Assembly: GCF_026151205.1 (NCBI RefSeq)
Contig: NC_087077.1
Location: 11,382,983-11,446,982 of the forward strand
Source: Bolinopsis microptera
Taxonomy: Eukaryota; Ctenophora; Tentaculata; Lobata; Bolinopsidae
Length of the DNA stretch: 64,000 nucleotides
Direction: 5' to 3'
This document shows, piece by piece, positions 11,699 through 23,100 of the stretch (position 1 is its first letter; the number at the start of each line of letters is the position of its first letter). The position numbers were made by a program, and so were the translations under genes. The notes under the pieces were generated by a model. The model had not been told where the DNA came from, searched no databases, and saw only the letters and a list, made by a program, of their open reading frames with translations.

Positions 11699-12084
11699 CG
11701 TGTAAATAGTAATATTCTCGTTTAATTCTTTTATCTCTTTTAATCTTTTATCTCCTGTATAACGTCACGCTATTCGTTAATTTTCAGATGAGCCCTATTT
11801 GATAAATGTTGTCAGTTTTATGTTCATATTTGCTCCGATTTCGTTAAAAACTATTTACGGTTGATAACTATTTTACAGTTATATATTTTGTTTGAAATAA
11901 ATTTCGTCGTCAAATTTGTAATGTGAATATTGATCGTTATAATTGAATTGATACTATTTCAGAATATGAGTATGACGTAGAAATGTCGATACGTTATTCA
12001 GCTATTTATTTCCATTAGAATCTGTCTTCACTGAGTCTATTCAGAAACAATCAGAAATTTGAATAAAAGAACTAATACACGATT

Positions 12085-15000
12085 GTATGCGGTTTGTATC
12101 ACTGTGTTTGTTGTGTGCTTTTTGTGTGCGATGATTTGGTGTTTTGGTGGTTTATTTTGAGTGACCACAGATAAGACAACTTTTTGTAGTATTATATTCA
12201 ATAAAACTGTATACTTGTAATACCGTAGTGATTTTTTAGCTAAAAACCGAATAACTGTGAAGAGGATAACCTTTTTTGAAACTTTGTTGATGTTGTAAGC
12301 TTTTTGAGGGTCGGGATTTTGTACTGTATATTTTTGTGCTTTTATTTTAATTTTGTTCAGTTTGGTGTCAAATCAGATTCTTTTAAGACTTCAGGGTTAC
12401 GATTTGTAAGATTTTCTCGATTTTTCTTGAATGGTTTTGGGTTTCAACGTTTTTTCAATTTTCAGCCACTACATATTGAGAGCGATGAGTACAAGTAGTT
12501 TATCACTTAGATTTTCTATTATTCTTAGAAAAAAGAATGCCAAAACAGATGTTTGGAAAGGGGCATAAAACTTATCAAACCTAGTGCCACAAATATTTCA
12601 CTTGTGAGCTGCGGGACACAAGATAATTTTTGTAACTTTATTACTTTATTACTTAAAAGCTTAATCGTATTAGCGCAATTCTTCACTTATTTCCTGCTGT
12701 TTTAGCCTTGGTATTATTCTAGAAATAGTGATGTATGCCTCATATAATAGTAAATTCAGCTGGCATGATAGAGTAACAAAGTGTACTTAATATCAGTATT
12801 ATTTTGGCAGTTTGCCGCCTTTGATTTGAGCTCATTTTACCAACCATGGAAACCATAATATAAATATTGTAGAAATCTTGACACAAAGCAGTGTGGCATT
12901 TCAAATTTAACAATTTGAACGTGTTCAAGGACAGCGTTTTTCTGCTCGCCATTTTCTGTACAAAAACATAAATTCGGCTTGACTTGCAGTATGAGGCCAC
13001 ACGAAGTACTGCAATTTTGCCATCTTACATTAGCGAATGTCACAGTTGTGCTCTGAAATTGGCTGGTAGTGCTCCGTTTTTGAAGACATCTTCACGGTAG
13101 TGTGGCTTTACTTCATTACTCACTAAATTCCAACACGAACTTATCTTGTGCATCGTGTGGTGGCTCTCAGCATGAACTTGAGAATTGCTTGATGATATGT
13201 CAGTTTGTGTGTGCTTTGTGAGGTCTATAAGTTCTAAACGTCTCACAAATAATAGCTTTAATGTTTTAGTGGTTATTTTTGCAAGATAACTAGTGACATG
13301 TGGTTACTGTCTGATAAGCTTGCTTATCCAGACGCGAGCTATATCTCGACTAATAAAATAGGAAACTTTTGTTGATGGATTTTATGTCGTGCATAAGTGT
13401 ATTTATGAACAAGAGCATCATTTAAAAGAATTAACTTCTTCCAATTGCACAATTTTTACCATTCTTAATCTTATTTGACCTGTTTTTTAGTTAAATATAT
13501 AGAACAATTTGTAGTTCAGGTGTATTTGTATTTCATCAGAAGATTATTGTACTTGTTTGATCAAATAACCGATTGTGTTTTATTTTAGTTTTTCCGTGTA
13601 AATGAGGGCAAGGGTTCGAGTTTCGACTGTGAGCAGAAAGCTACATTACTAAAACTCAGATATATTATGTGAACAACTCGCAGACTCACTGTTAAGTGTT
13701 AACCAGTATAATATGACAGTCATGAGGCATCGCATTCAAATTGTCTTGTTTGCTTAAACAAGACAGTCGCAGGTGAGATTAAAGGGGATTAAAGTGAGAT
13801 TAAAGAGGACTTGGCCAGTTCTAATACTGCTCTTCTCCTGTTTATCTGGGCCGGACTTTATAAAACAACGCATTTCACACTGGTATGATCACAGTATAGT
13901 TTATGTGATTCCCAATGTTTTATGTTAAAGCACGTGTACAATAACTTTTACACATAGTTTTGTGTTCACATTACACTAGCATTAGTATTTCCAAACCCCC
14001 TCCCCTTACAGTTACACAGTAATATATGAACGACCCATAACCATCTCGTTTGATAATGGTTGTTTCCATGAACAAGACAAACTTCTTCAAGCACTACCTG
14101 ACTACCTGACTACCTACTATGTACAGGCGCATGTTCTCAACATTTAGACTGTAGCCCATGTTTTGTGAACGTTTATTGTTTAACTACAGTGCAGCCATGT
14201 TAAACTGCAAATAAAAGCTGGAACACAGGCTTCCAACCAGGCACACGTGCCGAGAATGTCGCCCTTTTCCTGGCATTTGGAGGTGTTGATAGTTCGACTC
14301 TAATAGTGCTCTGTCGGACAAGCACAGTGCGCACTTTAATACAATTACCTGCGTTTTTGCCGGTGTTAGCAGAACATACTGCCAGAGTATCATGGCTACT
14401 TGCAGAAAGCTGGAATAGTGTTATGTTGGACTGTGAAGCTCTATCGCTGCATGTTATTGCCTGCGGCTTGGCTTGTTTCTTTCTCTTCGAGTTGACAAGT
14501 TCTGCTGGTGTTTTCTTTTATCGTTTGAATGTCATTGCTCACTGTCAGATTTATCAACAGCACTTTCGAATGAGTTGTGCGAGCAGCTATTATTAATTAT
14601 TTTATTAGCTGATGTTTTACATAACTGTTCGCTCTGTTTGACAAATGTTTTAACTGACAACTGTCTCTGTCAGTTGAACTTGAGGAAGAATTAAAATAAC
14701 TTGTTGTCATTTAAAACAAAGCCGTTCACTTGGTTTCGTTCATACTAAAGAAAACGCATCAGTCTGTTGTTATAGAAAACGTGGACCTCAATTACAATTG
14801 GTACTGCTTAGAAAGTAAACGTGTACTGTTGTTATCAATTGTATTGGTCTGCATGAGGTTTATTTTCGTGTGGTGTGCGACGCGTGCGGTTATTCTTATT
14901 ATGTATTAGTGAGAAGTGGTTTGCGACCTGTTGGTAGGTAATTAGTATCTTAGTATGTATCTGCGTGCTTATTATTAACTCAACTTACCAGTTGTTCATT

Positions 15001-15476
15001 GACACACGTTGTAACCCCTTTTTTATTTTTACAGTACAAATTTAATCCAATAAATTAGTATGACATCCTTTGAAAGTTGCACTCACCGACATTTTACAGC
15101 TATGAACGCTGTGCAAATTGTAGGTTGTTTGTGTGACGATGGATTGTGAAAGAATTTCCATGGCTTCTTTGCGCCTCCGGAAAAAAAGTCACACATTCAG
15201 CAGACACTTTCATTGAGCTTTGTAGGATTAGGAACTATCGATTGACCATGAATTCTGTGTATTTATTCAGCATTTTATTCTGTTCATTTCGCTGATTCCG
15301 AGAAGCGTTCTCTTTATAACGCAGGCATCAAATTATGCATTGAGATATAGTTCATTTAATTAAATTAGGTAATTATAGGTCTGTCATACTCATAGTGTCA
15401 TAGATTATAGTCCCAATTTGAATTAAGAGCCGATCAATTGCACCTAATTAAGTTGTGCCATATAAGGAATAAATAA
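12085..15476. other. Intergenic DNA without recognised genes
   Basis: About 3.4 kb between the Penelope insertion and the kinase gene region. Small open frames (for example at 14184-14694 on both strands) are cysteine- and serine-rich with no family match. No obvious tandem repeat. It may include untranslated first exons of the kinase gene. Confidence 0.5.
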
Positions 15477-15556
15477 GGTCACGTGACCACTATTACTATC
15501 ACGTGACCACTATTACTATCACGTGACCTTGATTCGTAAAACCTCGGTCACGTGAT
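15477..15556. promoter_or_regulatory. Cluster of four CACGTG boxes, three in a 20-bp tandem
   Basis: GGTCACGTGACC is a perfect 12-bp palindrome at 15477-15488, followed by two tandem copies of ACTATTACTATCACGTGACC and a fourth box GGTCACGTGATCAC near 15547. TCACGTGAC is the core bound by MiT/TFE, USF and related bHLH factors (a CLEAR-like site). The cluster lies about 730 bp before the kinase start codon. CACGTG also occurs elsewhere in the window (near 28012, 28415, 36413, 41667), so function is an inference. Confidence 0.5.
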
Positions 15557-16284
15557 CACATTCTTAACATGCCGTATACTGCCTTGGAGCTATGCAGTTG
15601 TTCGAGTGTTGATGCCAAGTTCTCATGAATCCGGATGTGTGCAAATATGTAGACTATGTAATTCAACCTGCTGTTCAAACACAGCTTACATGTTACACTT
15701 TAAATAGCATTTTTATGTTAGCTATTTGTATTGCTTCAATATATGAACGTACTAATATTTCTTGTCAACGTGAAATGAATCTGGCTTCTGCCTTCTGATA
15801 TACCGAGAAGATGAAATTTTCAGCGATTTTTTCATCCGGCAGCGCCAAGCCACAAACGCTTCAAGTTTCATTTATAAAGTTATAAGTGACTCAGTGACTG
15901 CATGCATGTGATATGTGATATGTGTGCCACTGAAGATTCAAAATATTTGTTTCTCTGACTTTTTCACAAAAGTGCATGCTTCATTTTGTACAGAAGCCTG
16001 AACTTCACTAAGAAATTTGATTAGCAGACTGTTCACGTTCTGATTTTGACTCAGTAAACTTCAGCTTCCGTGGATATAACCTGAAAAGTTTTGTGTCTTC
16101 TTGCCAGCCACTAGCTGAGCCACCTTAAGATACTTCTTATTTCTCTGTGCCGCATGTGTATTTTAGCTTATAGTTATAGTTATACTCTACACTAGTTTGT
16201 TCGGATTTTAATTTCCCACAGTATTGATCCTACTCATTTCCTCATTCCATTTCACATTCCCACACTAGGCATCCCAGTAGGATA

Positions 16285-17336
16285 ATGTCAGGCCCAAAGA
16301 TATGTTTCGTTATCGGAGGACCAGGGAGCGGCAAGGGTACCCAGTGTGAAATGTTGGTTCAGAAGTTTGGTGTGGCTCACTTTTCAAGCGGGGATCTTCT
16401 CCGAGCGGAGGTGGCGAGTGGAAGCGAGCGAGGCCAAAACCTCTCTGCTACCATGGCTGAAGGTGGGGCTTTTATTTAAATACATTGTTTCTTGTTGTCG
16501 TGTTCAATGCTAGATTTGGTAAAGTAACTATGGGTCAACTATTTGAAACTAATTTTTAAGTCCTTTATCAAATTAAATTGCACTATTTGTCAGTATTGTT
16601 GTTGCTTATAATATCTTTGTTCAGGAAAGCTGGTGAGCATGGACGTGGTGATACAGTTACTGAGGGAAGCTGTTGATAAGAGCTTCGCTGAACATCCTGA
16701 TAAGATTATACTCCTTGATGGTTTCCCTCGGGAGATCGAGCAGGCCACAAAATTCGAGGAGAAGGTATTTTATTTATTAGTTGGTTAGTAAATGAATTAT
16801 TTGACTAATATTTGAAAGTGTAATATTCCCTCGCTCCATTTTCGGTAATTGGGTACAGTATTCCCCTATATAACGCGGGTTTTGGGCTCAAGATGAATTT
16901 GTCGGGGTTTAAATCGTCAAATATTCCAAATACCAACCAAGCCACTTTCTGCAGATCTGTGCTGCTACATACGTCCTCTCATTCGAGTGCTCCCAAGAAG
17001 AGATGACAAAACGCCTCCTCTCCCGGGCCCTGACATCTGGTCGTGTGGATGATAACATTGAGACGATCAAGAAACGTCTTGTTACTTTTGAGACGGCTAC
17101 AGCACCTGTGCTCGAACATTACAAGGCTGCAGGTATATACTTTCAGTTTGCTTTACTGTGTACCATCTCGACGATTTAATATTAAAAAAGATATTATACT
17201 TTTATTTAGTAAGATGACCGATATGTTACATAGTTAAATTTCAATCTGTATTTCAGGACGGTTGGTCAATGTGTCTGCCGAAGCTGACAAACAAACGATA
17301 TTCGACAATACCTGCAAAGGACTTGGACTTTGTTGA
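16285..17336 (+). CDS. Adenylate kinase, cytosolic AK1-like (UMP-CMP kinase family)
   Basis: Four coding exons, 16285-16462, 16625-16764, 16955-17132 and 17257-17336, join at GT-AG introns to give 191 residues, close to the 194 of human AK1. The P-loop [12 protein letters not shown] (residues 11-22) binds phosphate; [11 protein letters not shown] is the nucleoside-monophosphate site; LLDGFPRE and the short-lid [16 protein letters not shown] carry the conserved arginines and aspartates. The enzyme moves phosphate between adenine nucleotides (2 ADP to ATP plus AMP). The short lid and SSGDLLR favour AK1/AK5 over UMP-CMP kinase, but substrate cannot be proved by eye. A possible 5' acceptor (CACACTAG) lies just before the start codon, so an untranslated first exon is likely. 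The MATE gene is convergent downstream. Confidence 0.93.
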
Positions 17337-17556
17337 TTTCTAGTGGACTTTGAAATTACCCGACTTATAGGAAATAGCACTTGCGACTCTTTGAACATCT
17401 ATAATTAACATCAAGCTTTGGGAAAGTTAATGTTGTCACCGATTATATTATAGTTATTCTTAGTTTATTTGGGAATATCTTAGGATATCAGAGATGAATC
17501 TAAAAATTAAAACAAAAATATGTATCAAATTTTAAAATTGAAAGTTTTGAATTTAA

Positions 17557-17562
17557 AATAAA
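17557..17562 (+). terminator. Candidate polyadenylation signal of the adenylate kinase gene
   Basis: AATAAA lies 220 bases after the stop codon in an AT-rich stretch, a normal distance for a 3' end signal. Confidence 0.5.
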
Positions 17563-18068
17563 AGCTCCACCGGCAACATTAAAAGGAGAGCACCAATATA
17601 CTTTATGCAATTACGATTACAAATGCAACTTAGAAGAAAAAAGAAGAAAAAGAAACGGCCAAATTAAAAAAACCGAAGTTGAAAGTGAGAAACAATTGGT
17701 ATTAAAACTGAATATGTTTAAATGCTTTTTTTGTATTTGAATTTACCAACTTTGCCATTTCATTTTCTAATTATTCATTATACATAATCTAATTATATAT
17801 GTTTTGAGATGTTAATATAATAATATTTGTACGATAGGCTTATGTCATGTTATTTCTTCAAATTCATTAATTGAATTCAGGGAACAAGAAACCTCATTTC
17901 ATTTTAGATACAGATTACAATGAAAATCAGTTCCCTTAAATAACTATGAGGTCCCAACATTTTCATGCCAGCTGATATAGTCTCAGTAACCTTTGTCTTT
18001 AGCAGCATATAATCTTTCCGCTTTTATCCTGGTGCTTCCTCAGTAATATTACCAATTTTCGTCTCGGT
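17563..18068. other. Convergent intergenic spacer
   Basis: AT- and A-rich DNA between the ends of the kinase (+) and MATE (-) genes; it should hold both 3' ends. No other feature seen. Confidence 0.5.
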
Positions 18069-19499
18069 CTAACCTTCAACCAGCAGATCATTTTCATTTT
18101 CCCGGCTTTTATCCCCAGACTCTCGTTCCAATCTATTTGAGCATTCCCTGATCTCCTCGTTATAATCCAATCTCCAAATGCTGATGACAAACACCAAAAT
18201 CTCCATTATCTTCTCCGACAATATTCCGAGGAAAAGACCATTCTCTTTAAGATTTGTGAACAAAGACAGCAAAACCATGATCGGGACTCCAATTAGAGTT
18301 GTGCACAATATAACTGTAATCGAGACAATCTTAGCTTTTCCAAAAGCCATGAGCACACCCCTTCCTAAAAACTCCTGTAAGCTGGTCAAAGTTAGAATTC
18401 CTGCGTAGAGATAGCTAGAGTCCATAGCAGAGGACAAAACATAGGTGTTTTCTGTAACCATTCTGAAAACCCAGTGTCGACTAATTAGCATAAACAATAG
18501 AAACAGTACTCGCTCGGCCATCAGATTAAGTCCATTAAGTCCGATATAGAAACGGATTTCAGAAACTTTTTTCCCGCCTATTGCATTGCCAACTTGGATG
18601 GCTGAAGTGTAAGCAATGGCTACCGAGGCTGCCCACGAGAAGTTCTCGTACTGAAAGGACAGACCAACTACTTCCACTTCCACTCTCCCTCCGATCTGAC
18701 TAAGATAAAGAGCAACTGCATAACTTATGTAAGCAAAGACTTGGTTCATTCCACCTGCAAATCCAATCATGAACATCTCCTTGAAATTGTTAAAGATTCT
18801 TCTGTCCATTAGATTGTTCAGATGCCATTCTGTCCTCTTGCTGAACAAAATGAAAATACAGCACCCCAATGTGGTAATTTGGCTAAGTATTATCGCAAGA
18901 ACAATACCGTGACTTTTCATCTCGATCTGGATTACAAATATGTAGCAGAGAACTAGATATAGAACTGCTTGAAGCGCGGATACTGTGTAAACATACACCA
19001 TTGCTCGGTGATTTGTGAAAAACTTGAGAATAATTTCCATAACATAGTAGATTAAATGAGAAGGAATCATCATCACCATGAAAGTTTTAGCGATCTTTTT
19101 CACGTTCTTTGTGTCGCCAGTTTTGCTTACACTTCCAGTGGGAAATAAATCAATAGAGTAAATTATACCAAAGAAAGGACCCAAACACACCAAAAAAGCA
19201 ACAAGTCCTTGGAAAATTACCTTCACCATTAATCTTCCGAGCTCATTAGGTTCATTCCTTGCACATAACTGAGGTCCATAAACATCAAAAACTGACGAAA
19301 AGCCTATCATAAATATTCCGATCGTAGCTGTTGGTATGATCAAGCCAAGGTTGATTCCAGCCAGCCGATCATCACCCATTTGTCCTGCAAAATATGCAGA
19401 TCCAATTTGGGTGAGCCCATAACCTCCTATTATGAATATCCACATAGGAAAATAGATCTTCACAAAGTTCTTCTCTTCGACGAGGTAATTTCGGGACAT
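18069..19499 (-). CDS. MATE-family multidrug/toxin extrusion transporter, single exon
   Basis: An uninterrupted 476-codon frame with about twelve hydrophobic segments and charged ends, the typical size of MATE proteins. Landmarks are the N-terminal segment FPMWIFIIGGYGLTQIGSAY, the AYTSAIQVGNAIGGKK motif in the second half (the MATE VGNALG-type signature), and a hydrophilic acidic C-terminus. The family exports organic cations and drugs across the plasma or organelle membrane in exchange for protons or sodium; animal members are the SLC47 type. The start at 19499 is the first in-frame ATG before helix one. There is no intron, unlike the neighbouring kinase, so it may be an intronless lineage-specific copy. 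No stops or frameshifts were seen, so it appears functional. Substrate unknown. Confidence 0.9.
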   Translation of the reverse strand: MSRNYLVEEKNFVKIYFPMWIFIIGGYGLTQIGSAYFAGQMGDDRLAGINLGLIIPTATIGIFMIGFSSVFDVYGPQLCARNEPNELGRLMVKVIFQGLVAFLVCLGPFFGIIYSIDLFPTGSVSKTGDTKNVKKIAKTFMVMMIPSHLIYYVMEIILKFFTNHRAMVYVYTVSALQAVLYLVLCYIFVIQIEMKSHGIVLAIILSQITTLGCCIFILFSKRTEWHLNNLMDRRIFNNFKEMFMIGFAGGMNQVFAYISYAVALYLSQIGGRVEVEVVGLSFQYENFSWAASVAIAYTSAIQVGNAIGGKKVSEIRFYIGLNGLNLMAERVLFLLFMLISRHWVFRMVTENTYVLSSAMDSSYLYAGILTLTSLQEFLGRGVLMAFGKAKIVSITVILCTTLIGVPIMVLLSLFTNLKENGLFLGILSEKIMEILVFVISIWRLDYNEEIRECSNRLERESGDKSRENENDLLVEG

Positions 19500-19559
19500 G
19501 TTAACTGTTACTATGTACTAGTACTACCTGAGAATTTTGTTTCGAAGTTATTTGGAAAT

Positions 19560-19632
19560 TTGTTCAATGGGCGGCGCTCAGCCTGCCATTCCGCCGCATC
19601 TTTCGTGTTTGTAAACGCAAAAGCCTGAGTAC
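19560..19632. repeat. Copy of a GC-rich 70-bp repeat beside the MATE start
   Basis: GCGCTCAGCCTG-C-CATTCCGCC followed by GTTTGTAAAC-type sequence and AAAGCCTG matches a stretch at 24291-24360 (GCGCTCAGCCTGTCATTCCG, then TTGTTTACC and AAAGCCTGGGG). The similarity is about 70 bases long. It lies 60 bp upstream of the MATE start codon. Origin unknown. Confidence 0.6.
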
Positions 19633-20904
19633 GTCCTAATAGTAATAGTATTAGTAATATAAATAACTAATATTTAATAACAATTCTGCTATTTTCTCAG
19701 AAAAGGAAGTGAGTACAATTTTTCGACATATGGCAATATTGGTATCAAATTTTCAGTAGAAAATTCTCTACAACATAGAGCTACACATTAATGTATGGAA
19801 ACGTTGTTGCATGCAATTCTTAAGGAATAAGTACCAGTTTAGAAACATTATGTTCGCGGTTTTTCCCAAATAATTTCTGAGAGAAGGACGTAAGTCCGGA
19901 CTTACTTCCTTTTCTGAGAAAATCTTGAAAATTTTTTGAGATAAGGAAGTCTTTGCTACACGTTGTATACCTCTCGTGCACGCGCTCAAAAGGGGTTACA
20001 GCGTGTGTCAAGGAAGTCTGTGGACTTACTTCATTTTCGGAGATAAATGATCTGTGATAGAAAGAAGTAGCTTGACTTACTTCCTAACAAAACATGCTAA
20101 AAACGGAATTTTAGAAGGCAATTTCCCCAAAAAAAAAACTTAACTGCCGATCGATATTTTCGCATGAAATTTTCAGGATCGATGTATAATTACATTTCAA
20201 CCTTATGCTATAAGTGTATGTATGTTATAGTGATCAACATTTTCATTTAGGCCTCGGCCTCAACAAAAATTTGATGATCGATTTCCAAAAAACGCCGGAT
20301 ATATTTTAGTCACAAAACATGAAACATTGAACATAATACTAATAGTAGAAGCTCTTACGGGCATTTTCTGCTCGATACGCTAGTGACTTCAGATATACCT
20401 TTCTAGTCGTACTTTTGACCGTAGAATCGATTAAAAGTGGTTTTGAAATGATAAGTCTGATATTCTCCGGGTAAAATCGCAAACTTATGGTACAATGTCT
20501 GTGAAGAAGGTACAACACAATACAGAAAGCAACAAGACACCGTCATCATGAGAAGGCGATCATGCCGATACAATTAAAAAAACCAGTGAACCTATAGTAG
20601 TACTACACGTACCACACCACGTTACCTCCAATAAACGCCAACTCGCAGTGTTATTGTTAGTGTTATGAATAGAAAAATGTTAATAACTCGTGCGCAATAA
20701 GAAAGTAAAAGCCGTAACGTGTCAACCCCACTTACGTACGGACTGTACATATATAATTACGTGATCACTCTTTAATCAATTTTTAACCATCCCCTCCGTA
20801 TAATCAGTTTTACACATATTAGCATTATAGCATAATAGCATTATTTATTGTGTCAAAATTACGCTAGCGTAGTAATTTGGAAACCCCCTCCTCGCTTGGC
20901 TGAT
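19633..20904. other. Intergenic DNA with short palindromic words
   Basis: No gene found. Words such as AAGGAAGT/ACTTCCTT and GTAAGTCCGGACTTAC (near 19889-19905, a perfect palindrome) recur between 19700 and 20100. Confidence 0.5.
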
Positions 20905-23100
20905 CACAATGCTGACAAGCATTACCGTCGCCCTTATATTCACGATACTATTTACCCCCTATACTATTATATCCCCTTTATTGTTTTCCAGGCATTAAGA
21001 CTTTTTCGAAAGTAATTCAGCAGGTACATTTAAGTTCAAAACATTCTGATTCAATGTTAAAGATGACAGGAATAAGAAATAGTTATATGGAGGTTTGTAA
21101 GAAATTTGCGCAAAATACGCGCCAGCATGTTATACGAAATTAGGTAAAAAACCCAAAATCGCCATATTCAGGTGCCTTAAAAACCATGTTAAAATTGAGT
21201 TAGAGATCTGAAACTTTGCAGGGCGTCTAGACCTTGTCCAAGTCGACAGTAAAAAAAAATTTCATGTTTCAGGAGTATCGGGAAGTGGGTTTTCTGGAAC
21301 CCCTGTTTTACAACAGATTGTCGTGAAGATATATATTAGGGGGTGCACGATAAAAATAAACTTGCTCGGATTTTCAAAATTTTTGTACCATTGTTTTCTA
21401 GAGACTGTGAGAATTTTCACAGTACCAAATTTGTCATACCTTTTTGAAATGATCAGTGAGTTTCGCCTAGGTGCCATATTTGATGGTGCGCGGCTTTAGC
21501 ATTTAGCAAGCAAAATTAGGTGTAAAAGTCGCGTAATTTGGCGAAATTTGTTGATTTTTGTCGTATTATTCTGTCATATCTTCGGTTCCTGAACATGAAT
21601 CATGCTGAAAATTTGTCAGATTCTTCTAATCATACTTAACTACCGAACCTAATTTAGTTTGGAGAGATTGGCCTTAATTAAGAGGTCTAAAAATGATAAA
21701 ATAGGTATAAATTCGTTGATAACTCAAATTCTGACCATCGAAATTTCTCAAACTAATTTAGGTTCAGTAGAACATAAGTGTTTACGTAAGCTGACCAAAT
21801 TTCAACAAAATTGTTATATGGGAAGTATTATAACTTTTTGATTGTTTCCGAAATAATGTGCTGGCCGAAATACGAGCTAAGAAACCATTCAATGGTCAGC
21901 GCGCGCGTCTTACGGTCGATGGCGCACTGCCTATATATATAGACGCTTTTTGCAGTAAATTGTAGCCTACATTTAAGTGTCCGTAGATATTTCAAAAGTA
22001 TAAAAGATACAGTCATTTCGAACCACAGGTTTTAAAGATAATCGTTTATACTTTAGTTTACTTTATATTGAAAAATAATTTATCATCATCATCATCACTT
22101 GATGACGTCATCAATTTAAGTGTTTTTTAAACTTGATTTTTGACAAAACAACAACTTTTCAAATCGATTTTACACCATTAAAGAGTAATTTTATTCAAAA
22201 TCTGAGGACATTTTACCTTCGATAATTGTTCAAGCATTCTAAAAATCTACCGGAAAAGTTTCCTACCTTACTCCTTCATAAAGATATTTGCTATTGAAGT
22301 TAGTGCTTTTTTGAAGAATAATTTTATAAAAACACAAAAGTTGTGAATTAGTATTCTCTGGTGTTGGGCTATCCCTTGGGTTGTGGAGCTCAATTTTGCT
22401 TCTTAAAGGTGTAAATTGTGTTATAGGCTAGTTTTAAAGTTAAAAATCGAAAAGTTGCACACGTGGGGACACGCCCAAATTGATTTAAAATAGCTAAAAT
22501 CACTAAAAATTTTGATTTTCACGATTTTTATCAACTTTGGAGTCCCGTTGTGATCCAAGTTCTTTTTGAAATCTTCTGAAACTTTGCATGCTTATCAAAC
22601 TATATATTAAATACCACTACGCAAAAATTTACGGTGATTCAATATTGTATGCGCACGTAACGTCCGCTCAAAGTTTGCACGTGCGAAAGGTGAGAATTTT
22701 GCTCATTCGTGATTTCGAATATATTCTGCTTTCCACGATATTTAAATAGCATTATATATGAATTTAATGCCAACTTGAATGAGTAAAAAGTGCCATATTC
22801 AGTCGGTTATCGACAGATATACCTAACTAAACACAGGGAAACGTTTTCAAAGGCAGAATTTCGAAATCGTCGAAATTACCTCCTTGTTAATGAAGTTTCG
22901 ACTAGCTGTGTAAATTATCCTGACATTATAATCAAAAAGAGATGATATTTGACCAAAACCCATAATCATGGGTAGAGTGTACCGCTGCCAGTGTCTCTCT
23001 TTTCCAAACAAAAGGAAATGATATTAATTTGAGGAACAGTCCGCTAATGCAAATTGATACCGAGAATGAAATCGGTCGCTCGCTTTTTCCATTCGATCAC
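20905..23100. mobile_element. Family Y element, copy 1 (right terminal inverted repeat only)
   Basis: The interior matches the copy at 34364-35815 over most of its length, for example CCCCCTATACTATTATATCC at both sites; this copy has about 590 extra bases (about 21340-21930) absent from the other. It ends with the terminal repeat around 22948-23092 (containing GACACTGGCAG in inverted form and GAATGAAATCGGTCGCTCGC). The left terminal repeat is missing. No transposase frame is visible, so it is non-autonomous. Confidence 0.75.

Larger units (their letters stand above)
8789..12069 (-). mobile_element. Penelope-like retroelement with inverted flanking arms
   Basis: AACTAATACACGATT occurs at 8774-8788 and 12070-12084, a 15-bp target duplication that defines the insertion. 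Inside it, two arms of about 760 bp (about 8834-9595 and 11310-12072) are near-identical inverted copies of the element's 3' end, both encoding the GIY-YIG region. About 45 bases (8789-8833) occur only on the left. Penelope-like elements commonly insert with partial extra copies and long flanking repeats, which fits. The unique middle carries the reverse transcriptase on the minus strand. Confidence 0.88.

Noticed and set aside
13610-13640. Pol III B box (GGTTCGAGTTTC)
   Set aside because: No A box at the right distance and no cloverleaf.
14184-14694. Cysteine- and leucine-rich small frames
   Set aside because: Overlapping on both strands with no family features; likely chance.
16285-17336. 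UMP-CMP kinase rather than adenylate kinase
   Set aside because: The [10 protein letters not shown] and [11 protein letters not shown] segments are nearer to AK1/AK5; the distinction still needs a tree.
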